A stretch of 7,006 nucleotides of DNA from the NCBI GenBank assembly GCA_964402115.1, contig CAYOBW010000344.1, positions 1-7,006 on the forward strand. The letters run 5' to 3'. The notes under the pieces are model-generated. The model made no database searches. It worked only from the letters and a program-made list of their open reading frames with translations, and was not told the DNA's origin. Source of the stretch: CAYOBW01 sp964402115 (lineage in GTDB: Bacteria; Verrucomicrobiota; Kiritimatiellia; UBA8416; CAYOBW01). Position 1 is the first letter of the stretch; every line of letters starts with the position of its first letter. Shown here in pieces: positions 1-7,006 of this stretch. The translations under genes and the position numbers were made by a program.

Positions 1-1
1 C

Positions 2-823
2 GGCGGCTTTCCCTACAGCACCTTCGAGGCGAAGAAGCCTGGCGGCTTCCGCGACAAGAGCGGCCTGATGCCCGACAAGGCGGCCATACTGGCGCTGGCC
101 TATCTGGATCTGCACGAGGCCACGAGGGAGCCCAGGCTCCTCAAGGCCGCACAGACCATCGGCGAAAAGCTCGCCGAGCGCCAGCGCCCGAACGGCACCT
201 GGCCGTTCCGCGTTGATCCTCAGACGGAAAAGGTCGTCGAGGAATACACCAGCAGTGTCATCTATGCAGTCAGGCTCTTCGAGGCATTGGACAAGGCGAA
301 CGGCAACGCGCGTTTCAAGCCGCACCGCGACCCCACTTGGAATTGGCTAGTCAACGGCCCGATCAGGACCAAGGAGTTCCGCGGCTTCTACGAGGATATT
401 CCACCCAGTCCGGATGGACGCACCAACTACGACTGCCTCGACACGATCCGCTACCTGCTCGCCAACCGTACAGCCGACAACGGCTATCTCGAAATGGCGA
501 AGGATCTCAATGCCTGGATCGAGAAGACCTTCATGGATAAGATTAAGGGGTTCGAACCGGCTGAGGGGATCCGCGAGCAGTTGCAGTGCAACGTGGTCAT
601 GGGCATCCACAGTCTGAACTGGGCCGGGATGCTGCTGGAGCTGGCCAGGGCCACCGGCGACGAACCGCTGCGGCAGCGGGCCATACAGACGGCCAACTAT
701 GTTACCTACTACCTGCAGCCGGACAATCGGATCGTGGTCGGATTCCAATACAGCCAGTGGTGGTACAGTTGCCACACGGGCGTGATCCTGTATCTGCTCG
801 AATTTGAAAACAGGGAATTGTGA
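2..823 (+). CDS. Alpha/alpha-toroid protein of unknown activity, 5'-truncated by window edge; paralogue of the next gene
   Basis: The reading frame is open from base 2 to the TGA at 821-823, giving 273 visible residues. It runs through the ATG at 68 without a break, so that ATG is internal and the true start lies left of the window. The sequence is mostly helical hairpins with aromatic-rich loops, as in (alpha/alpha)n-toroid glycosidases, lyases and epimerases. It has the pattern LDLHEAT, then GTWPFRVDPQT, then EEYTS, DNGY, GIREQxxC (570-589) with a histidine at 608-610, and a C-terminal SCHTG. All these blocks recur in order in the toroid half of the next gene; an ungapped by-eye alignment of 68 residues from LALAYLDLHEAT onward gives 31 identities. 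I cannot assign a CAZy family or a reaction. A role in cleaving or modifying a polysaccharide is inferred from the fold and the neighbouring rhamnosidase and transporter. Whether it has a signal peptide or N-terminal accessory domains cannot be seen. Its stop overlaps the next start (GTGA). Confidence 0.8.
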   Translation, partial: GGFPYSTFEAKKPGGFRDKSGLMPDKAAILALAYLDLHEATREPRLLKAAQTIGEKLAERQRPNGTWPFRVDPQTEKVVEEYTSSVIYAVRLFEALDKANGNARFKPHRDPTWNWLVNGPIRTKEFRGFYEDIPPSPDGRTNYDCLDTIRYLLANRTADNGYLEMAKDLNAWIEKTFMDKIKGFEPAEGIREQLQCNVVMGIHSLNWAGMLLELARATGDEPLRQRAIQTANYVTYYLQPDNRIVVGFQYSQWWYSCHTGVILYLLEFENREL

Positions 824-3057
824 TATTGAAGAACATGATTTGTCTATTGGCGGTCGCGGTTGCGAATGTTGGACTCCTCGGTGGCGTTGTCCATGCCGAG
901 AGTGCCGGGAACGTGGACCGACTCTACGCCTTCGACACGGTGGACAACGGCGGAACCACCACGCCGACCACGCCGGTTCAATTCGATGCCCGTCTCACCG
1001 GTCAGACCCTGGTCGAAGGCGTGCAGGGCAAGGCCCTCGAATTCGATGCGGGCAACACGGGAGTGCTTCTCGGCGACCTCGGGCTCTCGGCTCCGGCCAC
1101 GCTTGCGCTGTGGCTCAGGCATACGGTGACGCCGCCCGACATGCGGATTCTCTCCCAGCTTGAGGGGGCCGGGACCCAGGCCGGTGCCTTGCGGCTGGCA
1201 GGCGTGGCGCTGGAGATCTGGGACGGCCGGCAGTGGCTACCCCTGGCCAACATCAGCAACACGGGCGCCTGGCAGCACCTGGCCCTGGTGTTCGGCGAGG
1301 ACGGCACGCTCTCCTGCTACCTGAACGGACAACTCACACGGGCCGTCAAGTGTCGCACGGACTTCGTCGGGGTGCCGGCGGGCCTGGGGGCTCCGTTTCT
1401 TGGCCAATACGGCGCGCCCTTCCAGGGTGCCATGGATGAGTTCCAGGTCCAGGGCCGCGCCCTGAGCGCAGACCGGGTCAAGGAGATGGTTCCTGCGCCT
1501 CTGCTGGCTGCGGCGAAAGCCTCCGAAATGCAGCAGGGGAGCTGGAACAGCGTGGCCGTCGAGGTGAAGCAGCCCCCGATCCGCACCGGCTGGAACATGC
1601 GGGTGCATCAGCAGTTCATTCATCCCCCGGTCTTCCGCTACGAGCCGGTCGAGGGCGCCGCCAGGTACTCCTTTTCCATCGGCTGGGGGACCGGCCATGC
1701 GCCGCTGGAGTCGGACACGCCCGAAGTCGATCTGTCGGGGATCTGGCAGCAGATGCCGCGCACGGGTCAATTCGTCGTCACCGCCCGCGCGATCGATGCC
1801 GGGGGGACGGTCTTGACGGAGAGCAAGTCGCCCGCGCGCCGGAAACCGGATTGCCAGGGTCCGTACCGCGCGGCCAAGACTGGCTACAGCGTAGCCGGAA
1901 GGAAGACCGCAGAATGGCTCATGCGCGAGGACCTGAGCGAGGAAAAGGACGATGCCGCCGGCATCCAGAACATCAAGAAGTTCCCCACCCTCTATTACTC
2001 CGCCTTCATCCGGCTGCTGACCACGGCGATCCGGGAGAATCCACAAGGTGACATGAACGGGATGGCGCTGGAGCGGGCCACACGCTACGGGCAAGCCCTG
2101 CTCGACCACCGCACTCCCTCAGGTTGGGGCTACGCCAACGTGCCCCTGACCCACCGGGCCCGCGGCAATGACTCGCAATTCGGCGAGGACTTCAGGGTGT
2201 TGCAGGTCTCACGCATCGCCATGGCCGGGCTGGCGCTGCTCGACCTCCATGAGGCCACCCAAGGCAGGAAATGGCTCGATGCCGCGGTTGACATTGCCAA
2301 GGCGCTCAAGCAGAACCAGCTTCCCGAGGGACGCTGGCCCTGGCGGGTCAATCCCGAAACCGGCACGTCGGTGGACGACTACACCTCGGACCAAGCCCAG
2401 GCCATCCTGCTCATGGACGCTCTCGTCGCGAAACATGGCCGTAAGGAGTATCTCGAGAGTCGCGACAAGGCCGTGGCCTGGATGCTCGAGAATCCCTGCA
2501 AGAACTTTCGCTGGGAGGGACAATGGGACGACGCCATCGTGGTGCCCCCGTACGCCAACCTCGAATGGTACGACACCGCACTGTTCGCTGAGTACCTGCT
2601 GCGCCGCGCCACTCCCGAAAACGGCTACCCAGCGATCGCCCTCGACCTGGCGGAATTCATCGAGGACCAGTTCGTGGAGTGGGAGCCGGTCGGCAACTAC
2701 ATCACGCCGGGTGTGCGCGAACAGTACGCCTGCTATCCGATTATTGATTGGCATTGTGCCCACTACATCCGCATGTGCATGGCGTTTCACGCCGCGACAA
2801 AGGACGGACTCTGGCTGAAAAAGGCCCGGGCCGTGGCCGATACCATGACCGCGGTGCAGCACCCCGATGGCTATTATCCCACCTGGATGAGCCACAAACC
2901 GGTGCCGGGAAACCCGACCGCCCTGAACAGAGTCAATTACGGATCGGTGTTCTCGAACTGCACCTCCTACACGGGCGAGATGTTGATTCGACTCGGCGAT
3001 TACATCCGACGATTGGATTCCGTCGCCGGCGCACGTTCGGAAAGGCGGTTGGAATGA
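820..3057 (+). CDS. Exported LamG-like / beta-sandwich / alpha-alpha-toroid protein, putative glycan-active enzyme
   Basis: The protein has 745 residues from the GTG at 820. Residues 1-26 form a signal peptide: a lysine at 4, a hydrophobic core and a VHA cleavage site. GTG is preferred over the ATG at 835 because it keeps that lysine, overlaps the upstream stop by four bases and follows AGGG at 812-815; the ATG is still possible. Residues about 30-222 are a LamG/concanavalin-A-like domain, with GKALEFDAG (71-79), WQHLALVF (from 151), CYLNGQ, and FQGAMDEFQV with RALSADRV (201-220). Residues about 246-340 look like an Ig/fn3-type beta-sandwich (FRYEPVEGAARYSFSI). Residues about 348-735 are an alpha/alpha-toroid homologous to the preceding gene, with LDLHEAT (474-480), GRWPWRVNPETG (504-515), DDYTS (519-523), ENGY, and GVREQxxC (631-638) plus H645. 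LamG domains usually bind glycans or act in adhesion. Export to periplasm or surface is likely. The reaction is unknown; hydrolase, lyase and epimerase are all possible. The stop overlaps the symporter start. Confidence 0.85.
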   Translation: MILKNMICLLAVAVANVGLLGGVVHAESAGNVDRLYAFDTVDNGGTTTPTTPVQFDARLTGQTLVEGVQGKALEFDAGNTGVLLGDLGLSAPATLALWLRHTVTPPDMRILSQLEGAGTQAGALRLAGVALEIWDGRQWLPLANISNTGAWQHLALVFGEDGTLSCYLNGQLTRAVKCRTDFVGVPAGLGAPFLGQYGAPFQGAMDEFQVQGRALSADRVKEMVPAPLLAAAKASEMQQGSWNSVAVEVKQPPIRTGWNMRVHQQFIHPPVFRYEPVEGAARYSFSIGWGTGHAPLESDTPEVDLSGIWQQMPRTGQFVVTARAIDAGGTVLTESKSPARRKPDCQGPYRAAKTGYSVAGRKTAEWLMREDLSEEKDDAAGIQNIKKFPTLYYSAFIRLLTTAIRENPQGDMNGMALERATRYGQALLDHRTPSGWGYANVPLTHRARGNDSQFGEDFRVLQVSRIAMAGLALLDLHEATQGRKWLDAAVDIAKALKQNQLPEGRWPWRVNPETGTSVDDYTSDQAQAILLMDALVAKHGRKEYLESRDKAVAWMLENPCKNFRWEGQWDDAIVVPPYANLEWYDTALFAEYLLRRATPENGYPAIALDLAEFIEDQFVEWEPVGNYITPGVREQYACYPIIDWHCAHYIRMCMAFHAATKDGLWLKKARAVADTMTAVQHPDGYYPTWMSHKPVPGNPTALNRVNYGSVFSNCTSYTGEMLIRLGDYIRRLDSVAGARSERRLE
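3041..3045 (+). promoter_or_regulatory. Ribosome binding site for the symporter gene
   Basis: AAAGG lies eight bases before the ATG at 3054, inside the end of the preceding gene. It supports 3054 as the start rather than the in-frame ATG at 2748. The 306 bases between the two read as arginine/proline/histidine-rich sequence out of frame with the upstream gene and show no family similarity. Confidence 0.6.
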
Positions 3058-4727
3058 GAGGATCTCACGCCAGTCTCGACATCGGCATCTTCGTCGCCTA
3101 TTTCATCGGGGTCGCTGTGTTGGGCCTGCTGGCCTCGCGGCACGCCGGGCGCACCAAGCGCGATTACTTCCTGGCCGGCGACAAGCTGCCCTGGTGGATG
3201 GTCGGCGGGAGCATTGTCGCCGCCAACATTTCCAGCCACCACTTCGTGAGCATCATGGGCACGGCCTACTTCCTGGGTTTCGCGGCGATGAACATCGCCT
3301 GGCCCGCCGTGTTCCTGGGATTCTTCGCGCTGCTCTGGATCTTCCTGCCCTTCTACCTGCGCAACGGCTTTTACACCATGCCGGAATTCCTCGACCGCCG
3401 GTATGGGGGGGCGGCCCGGATCGTGTACAGCGTGTTGATCTTCCTGACTTACCTGCTGGTCGAGATTGCGGCGGTGCTGTTCCTCGGCGCCTTGGCCGTC
3501 CACACGCTGATTCCGAGGGTTGAGATCTGGCAGGCGGTCGTTGCGTTGGCCGCCGTTACGGGCGTGTACACGGTCACCGGCGGTTTGCGGGCGGTGGTCT
3601 GGACCGAGATGCTCCAGTTGGTGGTCCTGATGGGCGGTGGGGCGATTCTCGCGGCAAAGGCCCTCTGGCACCCGCAGGTCGGAGGCCTCCACGGGCTGGC
3701 CCAGCGCTGGAACGACTGGCACCTGCTGCTGCCGGCCACCGATCCGTCGTTTCCCTGGACGATGTTTCTGGGCGGTTTGGTGTGCATCAGCGTCTTCTAC
3801 TGTGCCGCCAATCAGTTCATCGTGCAGCGCTGCCTGGCCGCCAAGGACGAGTGGCACGCCAGGATGGGCGTGGTCGCCGTGAACTACTTCCAGGTGTTCT
3901 TGCCGGTCATCTATATCATGCCGGGACTCGTTGCCCCGTTGATTGTCGGCTCGCATCTCGAGAAGCCTGACATGGTGTTCCCCACGCTGGTCGAGCACCT
4001 GCTGTCGCCCGGGCTGCGGGGGCTGGTTATGGCGGGGCTGATCGCCGCGATCATGTCGCACCTGTCCGGGGCCGTCAACTCGTGCACAACGATCGCCACG
4101 GTCGATTTCTACCTCCCGTACATCAACAAGAAGGCCACGGATCGCCAGGCGATCCGGTTTGGCAGAATCACGGGGATCGTGGTGTTCACGGCTTCGATGG
4201 TGTGGGCGATCGCGATGCTGAGCAAGCAGGACACGCCGATCTTCCTGTATCTGCTCAACCTTTACGGCATGTTCACGCCCGGAATCGCGACCATGTTCCT
4301 GCTCGGCATCCTGTGGCGGCGCACCACCCAGTGGGGCGCGCTGGCGGCGGGGCTCCTGACCATCCCGCTGACACTGTTCCTCGACTGGCTGACGGGGGGG
4401 CTGAAGATACCGCACCTGGCCCCTCCCGAACTGCCGGGAACGGTTATCCAATACCTGTCGCCGTTCATGAACCGGACGGGTGTGGCCTTCTGGACGTGCA
4501 TGGCGGTCTGCGTGGCCGTGAGCCTGGTGACGAAGCCCCGGCCTGAGGCGGCGCTCAAAGGGCTCATCTGGAACAGGGAGAGCCTCAGGTTGCCGCCGGA
4601 AATGCGTCAGCAAGCGCGCGGCCTGCGCAGCCCGTTTCTGTGGTGGCTGATCATCTTCTCGTTCACCGTGTTCCTCTACATCCGATTCGGGTTCATGACC
4701 GGAATCGCCAAGGCAGTCGTCCAATGA
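3054..4727 (+). CDS. SSS-family sodium:solute symporter (SGLT-like)
   Basis: This is a 557-residue inner-membrane transporter of the solute:sodium symporter family (TC 2.A.21), of normal length, with about 14 hydrophobic segments. The first is at about residues 10-27 and the last at about 530-548. Family signatures are clear: RDYFLAGDKLPWWMVGGS (36-53) leading into AANIS (56-60) of TM1; YTVTGGLRAVVWTEMLQ (from 172); VQRCLAAKDEWHARMG; MPGLVAPL; and MAGLIAAIMSHLSGAVNS (326-343) with TIATVDFY in the Na2-site helix. The SGLT-like TGGLRAVVWTE motif favours a sugar or related polar solute, but the substrate cannot be read from sequence. Two features are unusual. Residues 62-63 are His-His where vSGLT has Glu68-Gln69, and His336 follows Ser335 where vSGLT has Ser364-Ser365. 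The start is the ATG overlapping the previous stop (ATGA). The gene probably imports a product released by the exported enzymes encoded beside it. Confidence 0.93.
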   Translation: MRGSHASLDIGIFVAYFIGVAVLGLLASRHAGRTKRDYFLAGDKLPWWMVGGSIVAANISSHHFVSIMGTAYFLGFAAMNIAWPAVFLGFFALLWIFLPFYLRNGFYTMPEFLDRRYGGAARIVYSVLIFLTYLLVEIAAVLFLGALAVHTLIPRVEIWQAVVALAAVTGVYTVTGGLRAVVWTEMLQLVVLMGGGAILAAKALWHPQVGGLHGLAQRWNDWHLLLPATDPSFPWTMFLGGLVCISVFYCAANQFIVQRCLAAKDEWHARMGVVAVNYFQVFLPVIYIMPGLVAPLIVGSHLEKPDMVFPTLVEHLLSPGLRGLVMAGLIAAIMSHLSGAVNSCTTIATVDFYLPYINKKATDRQAIRFGRITGIVVFTASMVWAIAMLSKQDTPIFLYLLNLYGMFTPGIATMFLLGILWRRTTQWGALAAGLLTIPLTLFLDWLTGGLKIPHLAPPELPGTVIQYLSPFMNRTGVAFWTCMAVCVAVSLVTKPRPEAALKGLIWNRESLRLPPEMRQQARGLRSPFLWWLIIFSFTVFLYIRFGFMTGIAKAVVQ

Positions 4728-5833
4728 ACGGTCGCCAACGCATTCTTTACGCGATTGCCGGACAACCGGTCGACCGGCCGGCGCTGGCGCCCTTTCTGCA
4801 CGTCAACTTCATCAAGGAGCACCGGCACGACAACGCGGTTGACGTGATCGCAGAGACCGTCGCGATCTACGAGGAGTTCGGCTTCGATCTGATTCACCGT
4901 AACTGCACGCCGGCCTACGACGATTTCGCGCTTGAAGGCCCCGACTGGGCGCCGCGCGTGACCGAAACCGGCGACGAGGCGGCGAAGCAGACCACGGTGA
5001 CGGTGCGGACACCGGGCGGCGAGTTGCGGCGCGTCACGCAGACGGGCCGGTTGTATGAGTATGAATCGAGCTACTTCGTTGCCGAGCCGCCGATCAAGTC
5101 GCCTGCCGATCTGGACCTGTTCATGCGCTACCAGCCCCCGGTTCCAACCCTTGACGTGACCGACATTGCCCGGGCCCGGGAGCTGACCGGTGAGCGGGGA
5201 ATTGTCGCGCCATGGGTCCAAGGCGCATTCAACGAGGTGGCCTTCCTCATGCGCGGCAGCGCCATCCTGCTGGATCCGCTTGATGACGAGGGGTTCTATC
5301 GGCAGATGATCGCCTACTTCTTCGACCGGAACCTGGCCAAGATCCGGCAGTTCATCGCAGGAGGCGCGGAGTTCCTGAGTGTCGGCGGCAACGAGGCCAA
5401 CGGCACGACGACAGGTCCGGACTACTTCCACCGCTATGTCGCGGAGTACGAGGCGCGTCTGATGGCGGCGCTCCACGGCATGGGCGGGCGGGCGATCTAC
5501 CACAACTGCGGGCGGGCCGCGCAACTGCTGCCGATCCTGCGCGGAATCGGCATGGACGTTTACGAATCGCTCACGCCGCCGCCGTTCGGCGACACGGTGC
5601 TTGCCGAGGCCATGCGCGCCATGGACGGCGTCGCGCTGATGGGCGGGATCGACCAGATCGAGTTCCTGCGCAAGGCGAGTCCTCCCGCCGTCCGGCAACG
5701 TGTGCGGGAAATGGCCGAACTGACCGCGCGGCACGGCCGGTTCATCCTTGGCACCAGCGACTACATTAACGAATCTACCCCGGTCGGGAACCTGCACGCC
5801 ATGCGCGCGGCTGTCGAAATGGCGTTGGCTTAG
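4724..5833 (+). CDS. Uroporphyrinogen decarboxylase (URO-D) superfamily protein, not true HemE
   Basis: The 369-residue product has the URO-D-type TIM-barrel layout. The N-terminus NGRQRILYAIAGQPVDRPAL (2-21) matches the usual opening of HemE-like and MtaA/MtbA-like proteins. A GGAEFLSVGGNEANG block (213-227) follows, then YHNCG (259-263) and a C-terminal TPVGNLHAM block (352-360). H260-x-C262 matches two zinc ligands of corrinoid:coenzyme M methyltransferases such as MtaA/MtbA. The third ligand, a cysteine just before the TPxxN block, is absent: residues 342-353 read LGTSDYINESTP. The HemE histidine of the LGHGI loop is likewise replaced by T344. Cytoplasmic location is expected, as no signal peptide is visible. 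Possible roles include methyl transfer or processing of a methylated substrate, but no corrinoid protein is encoded here, so the reaction is unknown. The start at 4724 overlaps the symporter stop (ATGA) and has AAGGC nine bases upstream. The in-frame ATG at 4640 would only add residues from the transporter's other frame. Confidence 0.88.
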   Translation: MNGRQRILYAIAGQPVDRPALAPFLHVNFIKEHRHDNAVDVIAETVAIYEEFGFDLIHRNCTPAYDDFALEGPDWAPRVTETGDEAAKQTTVTVRTPGGELRRVTQTGRLYEYESSYFVAEPPIKSPADLDLFMRYQPPVPTLDVTDIARARELTGERGIVAPWVQGAFNEVAFLMRGSAILLDPLDDEGFYRQMIAYFFDRNLAKIRQFIAGGAEFLSVGGNEANGTTTGPDYFHRYVAEYEARLMAALHGMGGRAIYHNCGRAAQLLPILRGIGMDVYESLTPPPFGDTVLAEAMRAMDGVALMGGIDQIEFLRKASPPAVRQRVREMAELTARHGRFILGTSDYINESTPVGNLHAMRAAVEMALA

Positions 5834-5868
5834 TGGCAAGTGGATGGCGCGATCGGAACGCTCACAAG

Positions 5869-5874
5869 AAGGAG
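5869..5874 (+). promoter_or_regulatory. Strong Shine-Dalgarno for the rhamnosidase gene
   Basis: AAGGAG, eight bases before the ATG at 5883, is the best ribosome binding site in the window. It lies in the 49-base gap 5834-5882, which shows no convincing terminator hairpin, so read-through from the upstream gene is likely. Confidence 0.8.
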
Positions 5875-5882
5875 AGCCGACG

Positions 5883-7006
5883 ATGCACAAAATGACAATC
5901 CTGCTGGCGTTGATGGGGGGAACGGCCTGCCTGGCGTCGGGCTCTCAAGGGGCGCCGGCCGCGCCGGAACAGCTGCGCTGCGAGGGGCTGACGAACCCGC
6001 TGGGCATTGACCGGGCACTGCCGCGATTCTCCTGGGCGATACCTCCCGGGGACCGCGGTCTGGCGCAAACAGCGCGGCAGGTGGTGGTGGCCGACTCGCC
6101 CGCCGCGCTGGCCGCCGGCCGCGGATCCCTGTGGGATTCGGGCGAGGTCAAAGCCGATCAGTCGCAGTGGGTGCCGTACGCCGGCAAGCCGCTGGCGAAG
6201 GGGGCGCGCTGCTGGTGGAAGGTCCGCGTGTGGGACAAGACCGGTGCATCCTCGCCGTGGAGCGCGCCGGCTTCGTTCACGGTGGGCCCGCTGGCGGCTT
6301 CCGACTGGAGCGGCGAATGGATCGGAGCGGGCTGGATGGCGAACAACCAGGGCCCGCTGCCCTGGATGCGGAAGACCGTCACGCTGGAGAACCTCCCGGC
6401 CGCCGCCACGGCCTGCGTCTGCGCCCTGGGCTACTACGAACTGTACGTGAACGGTCAGAAGGTGGGCGACGACGTGCTCAGCCCGGCGGTTTCGGACTAC
6501 GGCAAGCGCGGGCTGTACGTCACGCACGACATCACCCGCCACCTGGTCAAAGGCAGGAACTGCATCGGCCTGTGGCTGGGGCGGGGCTGGTCGCTGGGCG
6601 TGCTGAAGAACGCCGGCGCCGTCGGCCCGATGGTCAAAGCCGAGCTGAGCCTCACGTTTGACGGGCGCGCCCCCCTGACCATCGCCACCGACGCCACCTG
6701 GAAGGCGCGGCCCAGCCACATCACGCCGCTGGGCAAGGGCACCAGCGGCGGCTACGGCGGCGAACGCGTCGAGGTGGAGAAGGAGATCCCCAACTGGAGC
6801 ACGACGGACTGCGACGACTCGTCCTGGACAAACGCCACGGTCCACCATCCGCCCACGCCGGTGATTGCCGCGCAGATGATGGAGCCGAATCGCGTGCTCG
6901 ACGAGATCCGGCTGGCGGCGGTGAAGCCGATCGAGGGAGGCTTCGTGCTCGACATGGGCCGCAACTACACCGGCGGGTTCGAGCTGGCCCTGCCCGACGA
7001 CACGCC
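5883..7006 (+). CDS. GH78 alpha-L-rhamnosidase, N-terminal part, cut by window end
   Basis: The frame is open from the ATG at 5883 to the window end: 374 complete codons and no stop. GH78 enzymes hydrolyse terminal alpha-L-rhamnose from glycans and glycosides and usually run to about 900-1100 residues, so well over half lies beyond the edge. Residues 1 to about 24 look like a signal peptide (HKMTILLALMGG core). Cys16 is not in a good lipobox, so lipidation is doubtful. LRCEGLTNPLGIDRALPRFSW (31-51) is the typical GH78 N-terminal beta-sandwich opening, which ends near SPWSAPASFTVGPL. DWSGEWIG starts at 141. The Bac_rhamnosid_N-type module follows, with PWMRKTVTL, LGYYELYVNGQKVGDD (182-197), LSPAVSDY, and a GRNCIGLWLGRGW block. 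VLDMGRNYTGG (355-365) opens the next beta-domain. The catalytic (alpha/alpha)6 barrel and its acidic residues are outside the window, so activity is unverified. It is exported and probably acts on the same glycan as the upstream toroid proteins. Confidence 0.92.
   Translation, partial: MHKMTILLALMGGTACLASGSQGAPAAPEQLRCEGLTNPLGIDRALPRFSWAIPPGDRGLAQTARQVVVADSPAALAAGRGSLWDSGEVKADQSQWVPYAGKPLAKGARCWWKVRVWDKTGASSPWSAPASFTVGPLAASDWSGEWIGAGWMANNQGPLPWMRKTVTLENLPAAATACVCALGYYELYVNGQKVGDDVLSPAVSDYGKRGLYVTHDITRHLVKGRNCIGLWLGRGWSLGVLKNAGAVGPMVKAELSLTFDGRAPLTIATDATWKARPSHITPLGKGTSGGYGGERVEVEKEIPNWSTTDCDDSSWTNATVHHPPTPVIAAQMMEPNRVLDEIRLAAVKPIEGGFVLDMGRNYTGGFELALPDDT

Noticed and set aside
1237..2109. 290-residue minus-strand open frame opposite the LamG-toroid gene
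   Set aside because: No family features; it lies entirely opposite a gene with a signal peptide and recognisable domains.
2748..3053. N-terminal extension of the symporter to the ATG at 2748
   Set aside because: The extra 102 residues are a hydrophilic out-of-frame reading of the upstream gene; the ATG at 3054 has a ribosome binding site, an ATGA overlap and the normal SSS N-terminus.
4640..4723. Extension of the URO-D-like protein to the ATG at 4640
   Set aside because: The additional 28 residues come from the other frame of the last symporter helix; the family N-terminus begins at 4724.
3000..4724. 574-residue open frame on the minus strand opposite the symporter
   Set aside because: It is rich in Arg, Gln, Asp, His and Pro, resembles no family, and mirrors the third-position GC bias of the symporter gene, which has clear family motifs on the + strand.
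5834..5882. Possible terminator or promoter in the only intergenic gap
   Set aside because: No stable hairpin with a T-run and no convincing -35/-10 pair is visible in 49 bases.
4676..5890. 404-residue minus-strand open frame opposite the URO-D-like gene
   Set aside because: It is low-complexity, Arg/Val/Asp-rich sequence with no motif, and the + strand frame is a recognisable URO-D protein.
5928..5930. Lipoprotein attachment at Cys16 of the rhamnosidase
   Set aside because: The residues before the cysteine are Gly-Thr-Ala, which lacks the Leu/Val/Ile usual at position -3 of a lipobox.
5862..6848. 328-residue minus-strand open frame near the right edge
   Set aside because: The + strand frame from 5883 is open to the window end and reads as a GH78 rhamnosidase; the minus frame is its GC-driven shadow.

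Overview
The window is a stretch of GC-rich bacterial DNA, entirely coding on the + strand except for a 49-base gap. It holds five genes, the first cut by the left edge and the last by the right edge. Their order is: an alpha/alpha-toroid protein of unknown activity (partial); an exported LamG + beta-sandwich + alpha/alpha-toroid protein; an SSS-family sodium:solute symporter; a uroporphyrinogen-decarboxylase (URO-D) superfamily protein; and a GH78 alpha-L-rhamnosidase (partial). No RNA gene, mobile element, CRISPR array or clear terminator was seen.

Gene mix and base composition suggest a member of the PVC group (Planctomycetes, Verrucomicrobia, Lentisphaerae/Kiritimatiellae). In those bacteria LamG-fused exported proteins, SSS sugar transporters, HemE-like paralogues and GH78 enzymes often sit together in carbohydrate-use clusters. 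This is inferred from general knowledge; nothing in the window fixes the taxon.

Layout: the first four genes are joined by 4-base start/stop overlaps (GTGA at 820-823, ATGA at 3054-3057, ATGA at 4724-4727). The fifth starts 49 bases later behind a near-consensus Shine-Dalgarno. The whole looks like one transcript whose promoter lies left of the window.

How the genes may work together (inference): exported toroid proteins and the rhamnosidase cut or trim a rhamnose-bearing glycan, and the symporter imports the product. The URO-D-like protein has an unclear cytoplasmic role, since it matches neither true HemE nor the canonical zinc-dependent methyltransferases at a key C-terminal position.

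The most notable points are the two adjacent paralogous toroid proteins, which share a motif G-[VI]-R-E-Q-x2-C-x6-H and fit no family I can name, and the histidine substitutions at the predicted substrate and Na2 sites of the symporter.
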